Assembly (NCBI RefSeq): GCF_001941445.1
Contig: NZ_CP009245.1
Span: forward strand, 2,751,992 to 2,815,991
From: Corynebacterium aquilae DSM 44791
Lineage (GTDB): Bacteria; Actinomycetota; Actinomycetes; Mycobacteriales; Mycobacteriaceae
Length of the DNA stretch: 64,000 nt
Reading direction: 5' to 3'
The translations under genes were made by a program, and so were the position numbers. The number at the start of each line of letters is the position of its first letter. Within the stretch, counting starts at the first letter, position 1. The notes beneath the pieces were generated by a model. It was not told the DNA's origin and did not search any database. It saw nothing but the letters and a program-made list of their open reading frames with translations. This document shows positions 57,208 through 64,000 of the stretch, piece after piece.

Positions 57208-57538
57208 CGTACCCTGTTACCTGCACGAGTAAGGACCACTACACATCACCACCGAACAAAACTCTGTAAGTAGAGTTACATCGCCCGGAATACGCTTCAG
57301 CCGCCAGGTTTTATCCACACCAATTCAGTTTTATGAAGTTTTTAGGGCAACCAGACTGATAGTCTCTTCCATTAGATTCGTGTCCCCAAGCCAAAGGCAA
57401 CTAGTCAACTGGAAGGAAACTGTGGCCGGAAGACTTCATTATCGTTTATCAGTTCCCGGTGCGAGAAGTTGCCATAACATGTACGTTGAGCAGGGGATCT
57501 TGAGCCAAGCTTCCGAAGCCCCACCATACGATTGGAAC

Positions 57539-58983
57539 GAGTGTGTCAAGTTTTTTGTGTGTGAACTTCGGCTTACAGGTAAGGCTCGAACCGATCCGGG
57601 TAATGTGCTGACAGCTGATTGATGGCCGCAACCCACCCAGTCACACGCACCCCCTCAACAAACCGGCTCGTTCCCGCACGGGCACGCCCGGCCTTCTTTT
57701 TCGTTTTCTCCGCCTGCCGGTCCTCGATGTGGCAGATCATCAACCACAACGCCTTGACCGCGGCAGCATCATTAGGAAACTGCCCCCGATTCCTTGTCGC
57801 TTTACGCAACTGCGCATTCATCGACTCGATCGCATTCGTGGTGTAGACAACCTTCCTCGCCTGCGGCGGGAACTGCAAAAACGGTATGAAACGCTCCCAC
57901 GCATCCCGCCAAGCCTTCACCGCCTGCGGATACTTCAGCCCCATGTCGCTGGCATCAAACTCGTCCAAAAACGCAAGCGCCTGCTCTGCCGTTGCAGCGG
58001 TGTAGATCTTCTTCAAAGCAGCCGCGACCGCGCTACGGTCCTTTGCCGCCACCCACCGCAGTGCGGTGCGGATCAGGTGCACCACACAGGTCTGCACCAT
58101 CGCATCAGGCCAGGTGGCCTGCACCGCCTGTTCGAAACCTTTCAGCCCATCACAGCAGACGATGAACACATCTTTGACCCCACGGTTAGCCAACTCCGCA
58201 CAGACCTGGGCCCAAAACGCCGCGCCCTCATTGTTTGCGATCCACAGCCCCAAGATCTGCCGGGTACCCTCCATGGTGATGCCGACCGCCATATAGCAGG
58301 CCTTGTTGACGACCCGGGCACCATCACGGATTTTGATGCGCAAAGCATCCAGGTAGATCACCGGGTAGAACTCCTCTAAGTCCCGGTGCTGCCAGGCAAG
58401 TACCTCATCTAGGACCTGGTCGGTGATCTGGGAGATCGTCTCATGCGACAAATCCACACCCAACGTGGTGGCCAGGTGGTGCTGGATGTCACGAAGGCTG
58501 GTGCCTGCGGCATACAGAGAGATGATCAGGTCGTCGACATCGGTGATCCTGCGGGCTCCTTTGGGCACCATCCGTGGGGTGAAGCTGCCGCTGCGATCCC
58601 TGGGCACGGTGATGTCGATAGGCCCGTACTGGGACTGGACGGTTTTGTTGTAGGAGCCGTTGCGGTGATTGTCGGCCGTGCCGTGGCGGGCTTTGCCTGT
58701 GCGGTCTCCTGCTTGGTAACCGAGGTGGGCGTCCATTTCGGCTTGCAGTGCGGTGTTGATCCCGGTCTGGATCATCGAACGCACCATGTCGTTGATGTCG
58801 GTTGATGATGTGGCGAACTCTTTGAGGATCTCGGCGAGTTCAGGGCTGGACATCAGTCGCTTCTCTAGTTGTTTAAGCCGGGCTTTGTCTTGCGGGTCGC
58901 GGGTGGTCATGGTGGTCATTGTGGAGCATCCTCCTCGATGGCTGGTGATTTAACACGTCACACACAAACCATCTGACACTCTC
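57539..58983 (-). mobile_element. IS256-family insertion sequence, copy B
   Basis: 1445 bp, the same length as copy A and in opposite orientation. Target duplication ATTGGAAC at 57531-57538 and 58984-58991. The terminal repeats are those of copy A. Confidence 0.95.
57573..58919 (-). CDS. IS256-family transposase, copy B
   Basis: A 448-residue mutator-type transposase with the same sequence as the one at 27649-28995, with the DDE residues in YLDALRI, CCDGLKGF and NAIESMNAQ. It is intact and in the opposite direction to the gene it interrupts. Confidence 0.96.
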   Translation of the reverse strand: MTTMTTRDPQDKARLKQLEKRLMSSPELAEILKEFATSSTDINDMVRSMIQTGINTALQAEMDAHLGYQAGDRTGKARHGTADNHRNGSYNKTVQSQYGPIDITVPRDRSGSFTPRMVPKGARRITDVDDLIISLYAAGTSLRDIQHHLATTLGVDLSHETISQITDQVLDEVLAWQHRDLEEFYPVIYLDALRIKIRDGARVVNKACYMAVGITMEGTRQILGLWIANNEGAAFWAQVCAELANRGVKDVFIVCCDGLKGFEQAVQATWPDAMVQTCVVHLIRTALRWVAAKDRSAVAAALKKIYTAATAEQALAFLDEFDASDMGLKYPQAVKAWRDAWERFIPFLQFPPQARKVVYTTNAIESMNAQLRKATRNRGQFPNDAAAVKALWLMICHIEDRQAEKTKKKAGRARAGTSRFVEGVRVTGWVAAINQLSAHYPDRFEPYL

Positions 58984-59364
58984 ATTGGAACTTCCCTGAA
59001 GAGTTCTCCAAAGATATTTTGTTTTCGTCTTCCCCCAACGCATCTACTCAAGAGTTGTTCGCTAAGTTTCTTAGGAAAACTGAAAGGGCCAGCAAAGGAG
59101 AGCTGACTTTCGGACGCGGTCATCGATTCGACGTAGACGAGATGGTGACACACAAAGACATACTCGAAATTAAGTACCGGGATCTCCCAATTGAATGCGA
59201 AAAACAGGGACAATGGGTCAGGCTCTACTTTTCCGAGCCCGAGGCCCACAAGGGAATACTCCTAGGTCTTACCCTTAGGCTAAAGAAGGTCGGTTCTCCC
59301 GACCTGCAGACACAAGACGCCCGTGAGGCGTTTCAGATATTGGAACAGATGATGGGTGAGTGAC

Positions 59365-59877
59365 ATGAGCAACTTAGAAAAGCTCGCGAAAATATTTAAC
59401 ATCGACCCAAATGACGACTTGACCAAGTTGAGCATCAAGCAAGTGTCCAATGACTCCAAGATGCTTCAAACACTGATCAAACTGCGCAAAGAAAAGTTCG
59501 CGGAAATCAGTGATTTCGCCACTCACACAGGCCTGACTGAGGACAGCATCGAATCATTCGAAAACGAACCGGTTGACTTCAGTCTTCATTTCGTTCGCGT
59601 CTACGCCCTCGGGGTTGAAGCGGAGATCGCTCACCATGTTTCGCCCATTTCCAAACGTCAATGCAACGAACTCTGGGACCGCGACTGGGCCCGTGGGGCC
59701 AATAACGTTTGGTCACTGCATGCCACCAAAGGTGGTCCAACTAAATCTGTGACTACTACCAAATCAGCAGGATTCACAACTTTCCCTATGCGGGGAAAAA
59801 CCTTGACCTACCCAGAGACCAAGGATGCAATCTTGTTCAGGCAACTTCTCAAAGAGTTCCCAAATCCCACCTCATAG
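59365..59877 (+). CDS. Helix-turn-helix protein, probable antitoxin
   Basis: A 170-residue protein. Residues about 25-90 (MLQTLIKLRKEKFAEISDFA, LTEDSIESFENEPVDFSLHF) look like an XRE-type helix-turn-helix followed by a basic C-terminal region of unknown role. Its start lies one base after the toxin stop; a GTG three codons upstream is possible. With the toxin gene split, it may persist as a repressor or immunity remnant. Assignment as antitoxin rests on order and the HTH pattern. Confidence 0.6.
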   Translation: MSNLEKLAKIFNIDPNDDLTKLSIKQVSNDSKMLQTLIKLRKEKFAEISDFATHTGLTEDSIESFENEPVDFSLHFVRVYALGVEAEIAHHVSPISKRQCNELWDRDWARGANNVWSLHATKGGPTKSVTTTKSAGFTTFPMRGKTLTYPETKDAILFRQLLKEFPNPTS

Positions 59878-59936
59878 CGTTACGGAAGGCTCCATTTTTC
59901 GAAAATGTTCAAAGTCCCGAGTGGTTCTCCCCGGAG

Positions 59937-60341
59937 ATGGCTGAAGAAGTCTCAAGTCTTAAACCACGGATGATTGGTCTACAGACCGTCCGTTCCTCAA
60001 TTTCGAACATCGACACGGTTAACGAAGCAGAAGGACTACCCGAAACCATCGACCCGGATTTTTCCATTTCGGTTTTCTATGATCCCGAATCACCCGAGAA
60101 CACCCTTGTTGTTGGAGAAATCGTCGCTGTATACCGGGATCTTCTTGCCGGTGTCAGCATGTCAAGCACCATCGAAATAGATCCGAGAGCTCAGGTCACA
60201 GAGCGCCAAGCGTTAGCAATCGGCTATTGGGCAGCTCACCTTCTTTACGATTCCACAAGCGCCGCCTGGCGAAATCTAACCTCAGGCAACTACTTCTTCA
60301 GCACCTTCTCTCTGCCCCAATCCCCGAATACATCAACATGA
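59937..60341 (+). CDS. Third gene of the toxin-antitoxin-like cluster, unknown
   Basis: A 134-residue protein (MAEEVSSLKPRMIGLQTVRS... ) with no family I recognise and no signal or membrane segment. The open frame extends upstream of the ATG without an ATG or GTG, so the start is uncertain; CCGGAG just before 59937 is a weak RBS. A gap of about 60 bases after the HTH gene suggests one operon. Confidence 0.5.
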   Translation: MAEEVSSLKPRMIGLQTVRSSISNIDTVNEAEGLPETIDPDFSISVFYDPESPENTLVVGEIVAVYRDLLAGVSMSSTIEIDPRAQVTERQALAIGYWAAHLLYDSTSAAWRNLTSGNYFFSTFSLPQSPNTST

Positions 60342-61115
60342 GCGCTGTTAAGCCGGAGAATGACTGCACGAGCGCCGAAGGCGAAAGCTAATTTCAACTC
60401 CTGTCCGGCAGTCACCCGTGTTCGTTTCTTAAGCGCTTATAAGTATCGCGGAAAGCTAGTTTGCCTCGGTGACGGGTTGAAAATTCAAGGCATCGAAAAA
60501 CTTTCCAATCCCGCGGATACCTCTTGAAAATTTATTCGCATATATAGGTTGAAGGTCCGGGCCAGAAAACGCGGGATGTTGACCCCCAAGCCTCCAAACC
60601 ATCTTCCTCTACCAGGTTTCTAGAAAGAATTGCTCCGACTGGCCGGCTGGGCACTTCTGCGCAACGACACCCCATATACAGGTAAGTACCGAATGGCGTG
60701 GACGATAGATTCACCAAACCTGGATTGAATTATGCCGGGCAGGCGACTATCTGCAGGTAGCACCCCTGTGAGAATTATGGCGCTGCACATGCTGCGTGAG
60801 CGCGCCCTTGGCACACCAACTAGTAACAATCACCCCACTCAAGCAACGCTCGTTCAGCTCTCCCCTGAGAGGAGAAACTTCTCACTTTCACATGTCGCTT
60901 TTACGCGAAGATTTGCAATGGCCTTAAAAGATAAGAAAAGTTGTTTCATCAAAGCAACGTTGCTGATAGCGTCCTTTACCAGAGGAAAGTTTTGACTGAA
61001 CGTCGCCGCCGACTGGCTAGCCGTCAGTCGAAACCCCTACCCCTCGATCTTCCCTTAGGTTGCCCCGGAAAATCCGGATCGCTTTGCCTTTGTTTTCGAG
61101 TTTCAAGGATTGCTT
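60342..61115. other. Gap without a recognised gene
   Basis: About 770 bases. Several frames of 60-100 codons exist on both strands but none has an RBS, codon bias or coherent product. The last 12 bases contain the RBS of the following gene (CAAGGA at 61103-61108). Nothing else is seen. Confidence 0.5.
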
Positions 61116-61847
61116 ATGAACACAACAACTACCCAGCAGCAGCAGCAGCGGCTGGTGAAGATCCTGTTGTGCTTGGTCGTCGCGGTGAGCTGTGCACTAA
61201 TGTTTGTGCGCGCCCCAGAGGCACAAGCACAACAAGTACCAGCACCTGACACCGCAATTGCACAGTTTGAAGGCGCTGACGAGGCAGACAGCCTGCCTTT
61301 GGCGTCGCCTATTTCCGATGTGTTGGAGGGCTACGCTCCGATCAACCAAGCCATTCCCGGACTGGGCAACCTGCCCGTTCCCCCGCAGCTAATGCCTGTC
61401 ATTGGTGCTGTGGGCGCGATCATCGTTGTTATTCTCGCAATGGTCGGACTGAACAAGGGTGGTGGCTCCTCCGAGAACGCGGGCGGAATTTCTACTCCAA
61501 ACAAGGGCTCGCAGAAGTTTTCCGGCACCATCCGCGACATGAGTGGCTACCAATTCGCCAAGGCCTACCCGAAGAAGATGGCAAACCCGCCTTACGCTGG
61601 GCAGCGAGTGCTGTTCCTCGAGTTGGATAAGCCGAGCAGCATCACCGCCGATCAATCCGGCAATCTTGGAAAGTACCGGACTGATACCACCACGATGATT
61701 CGCCTTGGTCGATCTTCCGGTGGCAAGTTGAAAAGCGCCTACCTCGGGCGAAACGGTGAGCATGTGACGATCACCGTGAATCCCAAGATCTGCATGTGGC
61801 CGTCTGATACTGCTGCACCTTTGGGCGCCCCCAACTGCAAAATCTAA
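61116..61847 (+). CDS. Exported protein with an internal membrane helix, unknown family
   Basis: About 243 residues. The signal peptide (about 1-38, with a Gln-rich lead TTTTQQQQQR and cleavage after AQA) is followed by an acidic linker. A transmembrane helix (about 92-114, LMPVIGAVGAIIVVILAMVGL) and a basic C-terminal domain of about 120 residues (AGQRVLFLELDKPSSITADQ) follow. If the signal is cleaved, the C-terminal domain would lie in the cytoplasm; if not, the topology is reversed. The ATG at 61116 with CAAGGA 7 bases upstream is chosen; TTG at 61110 is in frame. Confidence 0.7.
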   Translation: MNTTTTQQQQQRLVKILLCLVVAVSCALMFVRAPEAQAQQVPAPDTAIAQFEGADEADSLPLASPISDVLEGYAPINQAIPGLGNLPVPPQLMPVIGAVGAIIVVILAMVGLNKGGGSSENAGGISTPNKGSQKFSGTIRDMSGYQFAKAYPKKMANPPYAGQRVLFLELDKPSSITADQSGNLGKYRTDTTTMIRLGRSSGGKLKSAYLGRNGEHVTITVNPKICMWPSDTAAPLGAPNCKI

Positions 61848-61904
61848 CCCAACCCATCCGTTGAGACTTCTGTAATCCGGTGCAGGTTAGTCCTCGCGCC
61901 GCAA

Positions 61905-61957
61905 CAATGCTCTGCTTTCCCGGCTAGCTTTCACGTAGCCGGGAAAGCAGAGCATTG
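61905..61957. terminator. Bidirectional terminator between convergent genes
   Basis: A 22-bp perfect stem (61905-61926 with 61936-61957, CAATGCTCTGCTTTCCCGG...) and 9-base loop lies between the exported-protein gene and glpQ. Confidence 0.88.
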
Positions 61958-61977
61958 CGCATTTTGCCCATCCGCTT

Positions 61978-62685
61978 TTAGGCCAGGCGCAAAATAGCCC
62001 TGGCTTGTTGCGGATAGTCGGTGGCCAGATAGGACACTCCGATATCGCGAGCTGCCTCGATTTGTTCTTTTGTGTTTGCGGTATAGGTGTAGACCGGGCT
62101 TTCAGCGATTTGCGCGCACTCGCCGTTTTTCATCATGACATCGATGTTGGCGCCGTAATTGTGCGCGTTGACCCTGTGGAGCTTCTCGCTGGCGGGGGCA
62201 TACCAATCGCGGTGCAGCCACGTGGTTTCGATATTGGGCAGAAGCTTTTGCGCCCGGTATAGGGAGACAATCGAGAAACTGATGATGTGAATGAGTTCGC
62301 TTGATTGCAATCCGCGGCGGCTCAGTGCTTTCGCAAGATGCTGTTCAACCTTGGCGCCGTAGCGGTTGGGGTGTTTGGTCTCGACAAACAGGTGGGTGCC
62401 TTCGTGTTCTTGATGAATGTCGAGCAGTTCTTCGAAGGTTAGGACCGGCCAGCCGTCACCGAAGTCGAGTTGTTCAAGTTCTGCCAGCGTCATCGTGCTG
62501 ACTCGCCCCTTGCCATTGCTTACGCGATCCACGATGGGGTCGTGGATGCAGACAAGATGCCCATCTTTAGTGAGTCGAATATCGCATTCGATGCCGTCTG
62601 CACCCTGTGCGAGCGCAGCGCGCATCGCCCGGCTGGTGTGTTCGGGATATTCCCCGCTGGCGCCCCGATGCCCAATGATCAACAT
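61978..62685 (-). CDS. glpQ: Glycerophosphodiester phosphodiesterase
   Basis: A 235-residue TIM-barrel enzyme that releases glycerol-3-phosphate from glycerophosphodiesters. IIGHRGASGEYPEHT (catalytic His and Glu) opens the protein. GIECDIRLTKDGHLVCIHDP carries the metal-binding Glu/Asp and the second catalytic His, and LFVETKH follows. There is no signal peptide, so it is a cytoplasmic UgpQ-like form. The same gene lies near ldh in C. glutamicum. Confidence 0.92.
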   Translation of the reverse strand: MLIIGHRGASGEYPEHTSRAMRAALAQGADGIECDIRLTKDGHLVCIHDPIVDRVSNGKGRVSTMTLAELEQLDFGDGWPVLTFEELLDIHQEHEGTHLFVETKHPNRYGAKVEQHLAKALSRRGLQSSELIHIISFSIVSLYRAQKLLPNIETTWLHRDWYAPASEKLHRVNAHNYGANIDVMMKNGECAQIAESPVYTYTANTKEQIEAARDIGVSYLATDYPQQARAILRLA

Positions 62686-62969
62686 AAGTACAGATTATGC
62701 CGAAGGATTGCAGCCGCGCTTAATGAGACCAATTCCACCAAGCAAGAGGTTTTATTGAACGCGCTGTGCTCAACCCAATCGCCGTGTCAGGTCGGAAGAT
62801 TTGTCACTTTTACAAAGTTCTGGAGGGTTTGTGAAGAACTTTTGTTACCTTGCAGTTTTCTGATTGGCACACAGGCACACGAGCGCGGTCCCTCATCCTC
62901 CAAAAGCTTCTAATGCTCTCCACGAGCTGGTTGTTTCTCTCGTGTGTTGCGACCAACCGGACTAGCCAG

Positions 62970-63001
62970 CGACGACGCCGAACAACGACGACGCCGAACA
63001 A
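62970..63001. repeat. Tandem 16-bp direct repeat
   Basis: CGACGACGCCGAACAA occurs twice without a gap. It is noncoding here. Confidence 0.85.
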
Positions 63002-63097
63002 CATTGTCATCTTTACATTCTTGTGTGGTTGAAAATGTAATCTTTACATTTTTATCTCCACGCTTTACCGACGACTGTGGATCATTTCGCAAACACA

Positions 63098-63145
63098 CGT
63101 GAACCCTTCTGTTCGAAGACTCGAATTCGAACAGAAGGGTTCACG
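63098..63145 (-). terminator. Hairpin downstream of ldh
   Basis: A 20-bp perfect stem (63098-63117 with 63126-63145) and 8-base loop lies 62 bases after the ldh stop. No T-tract follows on the minus strand, so it may act as an mRNA-stabilising hairpin or weak terminator. Confidence 0.6.
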
Positions 63146-63206
63146 CTTTAGCGCACGGAATAACGCATGTGTGGTCAACGCACTCCGGGCATGCTTTTAT
63201 TATGAC

Positions 63207-64000
63207 CTACTTGGCAGGGAAGAACTCTTCCTGGACTGCACGCAGCGTCTTGACGGAGTGCTTGAAGCGATCCATTTCGTGCTCGGTCAGTTCGAGCTCA
63301 ACAGCGCGGCGGATGCCCTTGCGACAAATGATGGCCGGGGTGCCGATGTAGATGTCTTCTTCACCGTATTCGCCCTGCAAGAGGGTGGAAACCGGGAGTG
63401 CGACGTCCTGGTTGTGCAGGATGGCGCGGGTGATGCGCGCCAGACCCATTCCGATGCCGTAGGAGGTGGAACCCTTGGCGTCGATGATGGTGTACGCGGC
63501 GTCGCGGGTTTCTTCGAAGATGCGCTCGAGTCGGCCTTCGAGCTCCGGATCCTTTTCCAGCTTCTTGCGCATGGAGACACCGGCGACGGTAGCGGAGGAC
63601 AGCACGGGAAGTTCGGTGTCGCCGTGCTCGCCGATGATGTAGGCGTGAATGGAGGTCGGTGCGACGTCGTAGAGTTCGCCGAGCATGTAGCGGAAGCGGG
63701 CGGAGTCGAGGACGGTACCGGAACCGATGACCCGCTCGTGGGGCAGGCCGGAGTACTTCCACACGGCGTAGGTGAGCACGTCAACCGGATTGGAGGCCAC
63801 CAGGAAGATACCGTCGAAGCCATTGGCCATAACCTGGTCGACGATGGACTTCATGATCTTCATGTTTTTGTCGACCAGCTGCAGGCGGGTTTCACCGGGC
63901 TTTTGGGCGGCGCCGGCACAAATAACAACCATGGCGGCGTCTTTGCAGTCCTCGTAGGTACCCTTGGTGACCTTGGTGCGCGACGGCGCCCACACGACAC
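63207..64000 (-). CDS. ldh: L-lactate dehydrogenase (5' end outside the window)
   Basis: The C-terminal 260 or so residues of an NAD-dependent L-lactate dehydrogenase, pyruvate to lactate. The catalytic His lies in [16 protein letters not shown], and [20 protein letters not shown] and [14 protein letters not shown] are characteristic of LDH as against malate dehydrogenase. The open frame runs off the window edge, so the start and the NAD-binding GxGxxG motif are not visible. Stop at 63207. Confidence 0.95.
   Translation of the reverse strand, partial: VVWAPSRTKVTKGTYEDCKDAAMVVICAGAAQKPGETRLQLVDKNMKIMKSIVDQVMANGFDGIFLVASNPVDVLTYAVWKYSGLPHERVIGSGTVLDSARFRYMLGELYDVAPTSIHAYIIGEHGDTELPVLSSATVAGVSMRKKLEKDPELEGRLERIFEETRDAAYTIIDAKGSTSYGIGMGLARITRAILHNQDVALPVSTLLQGEYGEEDIYIGTPAIICRKGIRRAVELELTEHEMDRFKHSVKTLRAVQEEFFPAK

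Larger units (their letters stand above)
57380..59363 (+). pseudogene. RelE/HigB-like toxin gene split by an IS256-family element
   Basis: 57380-57538 (53 codons) and 58992-59363 (123 codons plus stop) join in frame once copy B and one ATTGGAAC copy are removed: YDWN-FPEEFSKDI. The restored product is 176 residues from a GTG; a second GTG (57422) with AAGGAA upstream is also possible. The C-terminal part ILEIKYRDLPIECEKQGQWV, LYFSEPE and GLTLRLKKVGSP..DAREAF follows the pattern of Gp49/HigB-type mRNA interferases. One base separates its stop from the next ATG, a helix-turn-helix gene, giving toxin-then-antitoxin order. Interrupted and presumably inactive. Confidence 0.65.
62686..63206. other. 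glpQ to ldh intergenic region
   Basis: About 520 bases with no supported gene. It holds a tandem 16-base repeat CGACGACGCCGAACAA x2 (62970-63001), two copies of ATCTTTACATT nearby, and a strong hairpin (63098-63145). The glpQ promoter must lie at its left end. Confidence 0.55.

Noticed and set aside
57380..57622. Short protein ending in KFFVCELRLTGKARTDPG, also found as the tail of the frame at 28946-30622
   Set aside because: The shared tail is read from the IS256 end, not a conserved domain.
27585..58983. Composite transposon carrying the glycan locus between the two IS256 copies
   Set aside because: Each copy has its own perfect 8-bp duplication and the outer flanks do not match, so the segment did not move as one unit.
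62810..63098. Short frames in the glpQ-ldh gap
   Set aside because: They have low-complexity Arg/Thr content over tandem repeats, with no ribosome site.
1..64000. CRISPR array, tRNA or rRNA genes, prophage
   Set aside because: No spaced direct repeats, cloverleaf-like sequences or phage structural genes were recognised in reading both strands.

Overview
The window is a piece of a Corynebacterium-type chromosome. The order serS, FarR-like GntR regulator, prephenate dehydratase pheA, phosphoglycerate-mutase-like protein, LCP protein, DUF5926-like protein, glycerophosphodiester phosphodiesterase and L-lactate dehydrogenase matches what I recall of the serS-to-ldh neighbourhood of C. glutamicum. 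Many exported proteins carry corynebacterial-style signal peptides, and one is a clear relative of the C. glutamicum S-layer protein PS2 (CspB). No tRNA, rRNA, CRISPR array or prophage was seen.

Layout. (1) 1-4.0 kb: serS, a GntR/UTRA regulator, a Septum_form secreted protein and a small zincin. (2) 4.2-5.8 kb: a CspB/PS2-like S-layer protein with a long upstream region. (3) 6.5-12.8 kb: LCP glycopolymer ligase, CPBP membrane protein, amidase, pheA and a histidine phosphatase. (4) 13.3-14.3 kb: two small, apparently highly expressed exported proteins with C-terminal membrane segments. (5) 14.4-18.6 kb: an IS1249-like element with an IS21 element nested in it. (6) 18.6-23.9 kb: a pair of paralogous exported proteins of unknown family, a small lipoprotein and a MacB/FtsX-type ABC transporter. 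(7) 23.9-56.1 kb: a large surface-glycan locus. (8) 56.3-64 kb: return to core-like genes (DUF5926-like, glpQ, ldh), interrupted by a toxin-antitoxin-like cluster.

The glycan locus holds a membrane-anchored GH16 hydrolase, seven large glycosyltransferase-type proteins, a Wzm/Wzt-type ABC exporter, two SGNH/DUF6270-like proteins and two asparagine-synthetase-like enzymes. It also holds WecB plus WecC (UDP-ManNAc to UDP-ManNAcA) and a WbpA/WbpB/WbpE/WbpD-like set predicted to make UDP-2,3-diacetamido-2,3-dideoxy-glucuronic acid. The simplest reading is an ABC-exported polymer rich in N-acetylated, possibly amidated, uronic acids. The LCP protein could attach such a polymer to the wall, but this is inference.

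Two identical 1445-bp IS256-family copies lie in inverted orientation about 28.5 kb apart. Each has its own 8-bp target duplication, so they are independent insertions and not the ends of a composite transposon. One splits an asparagine-synthetase-like gene and the other splits a RelE/HigB-like toxin gene. Removing the element plus one target copy restores an open frame in both cases.
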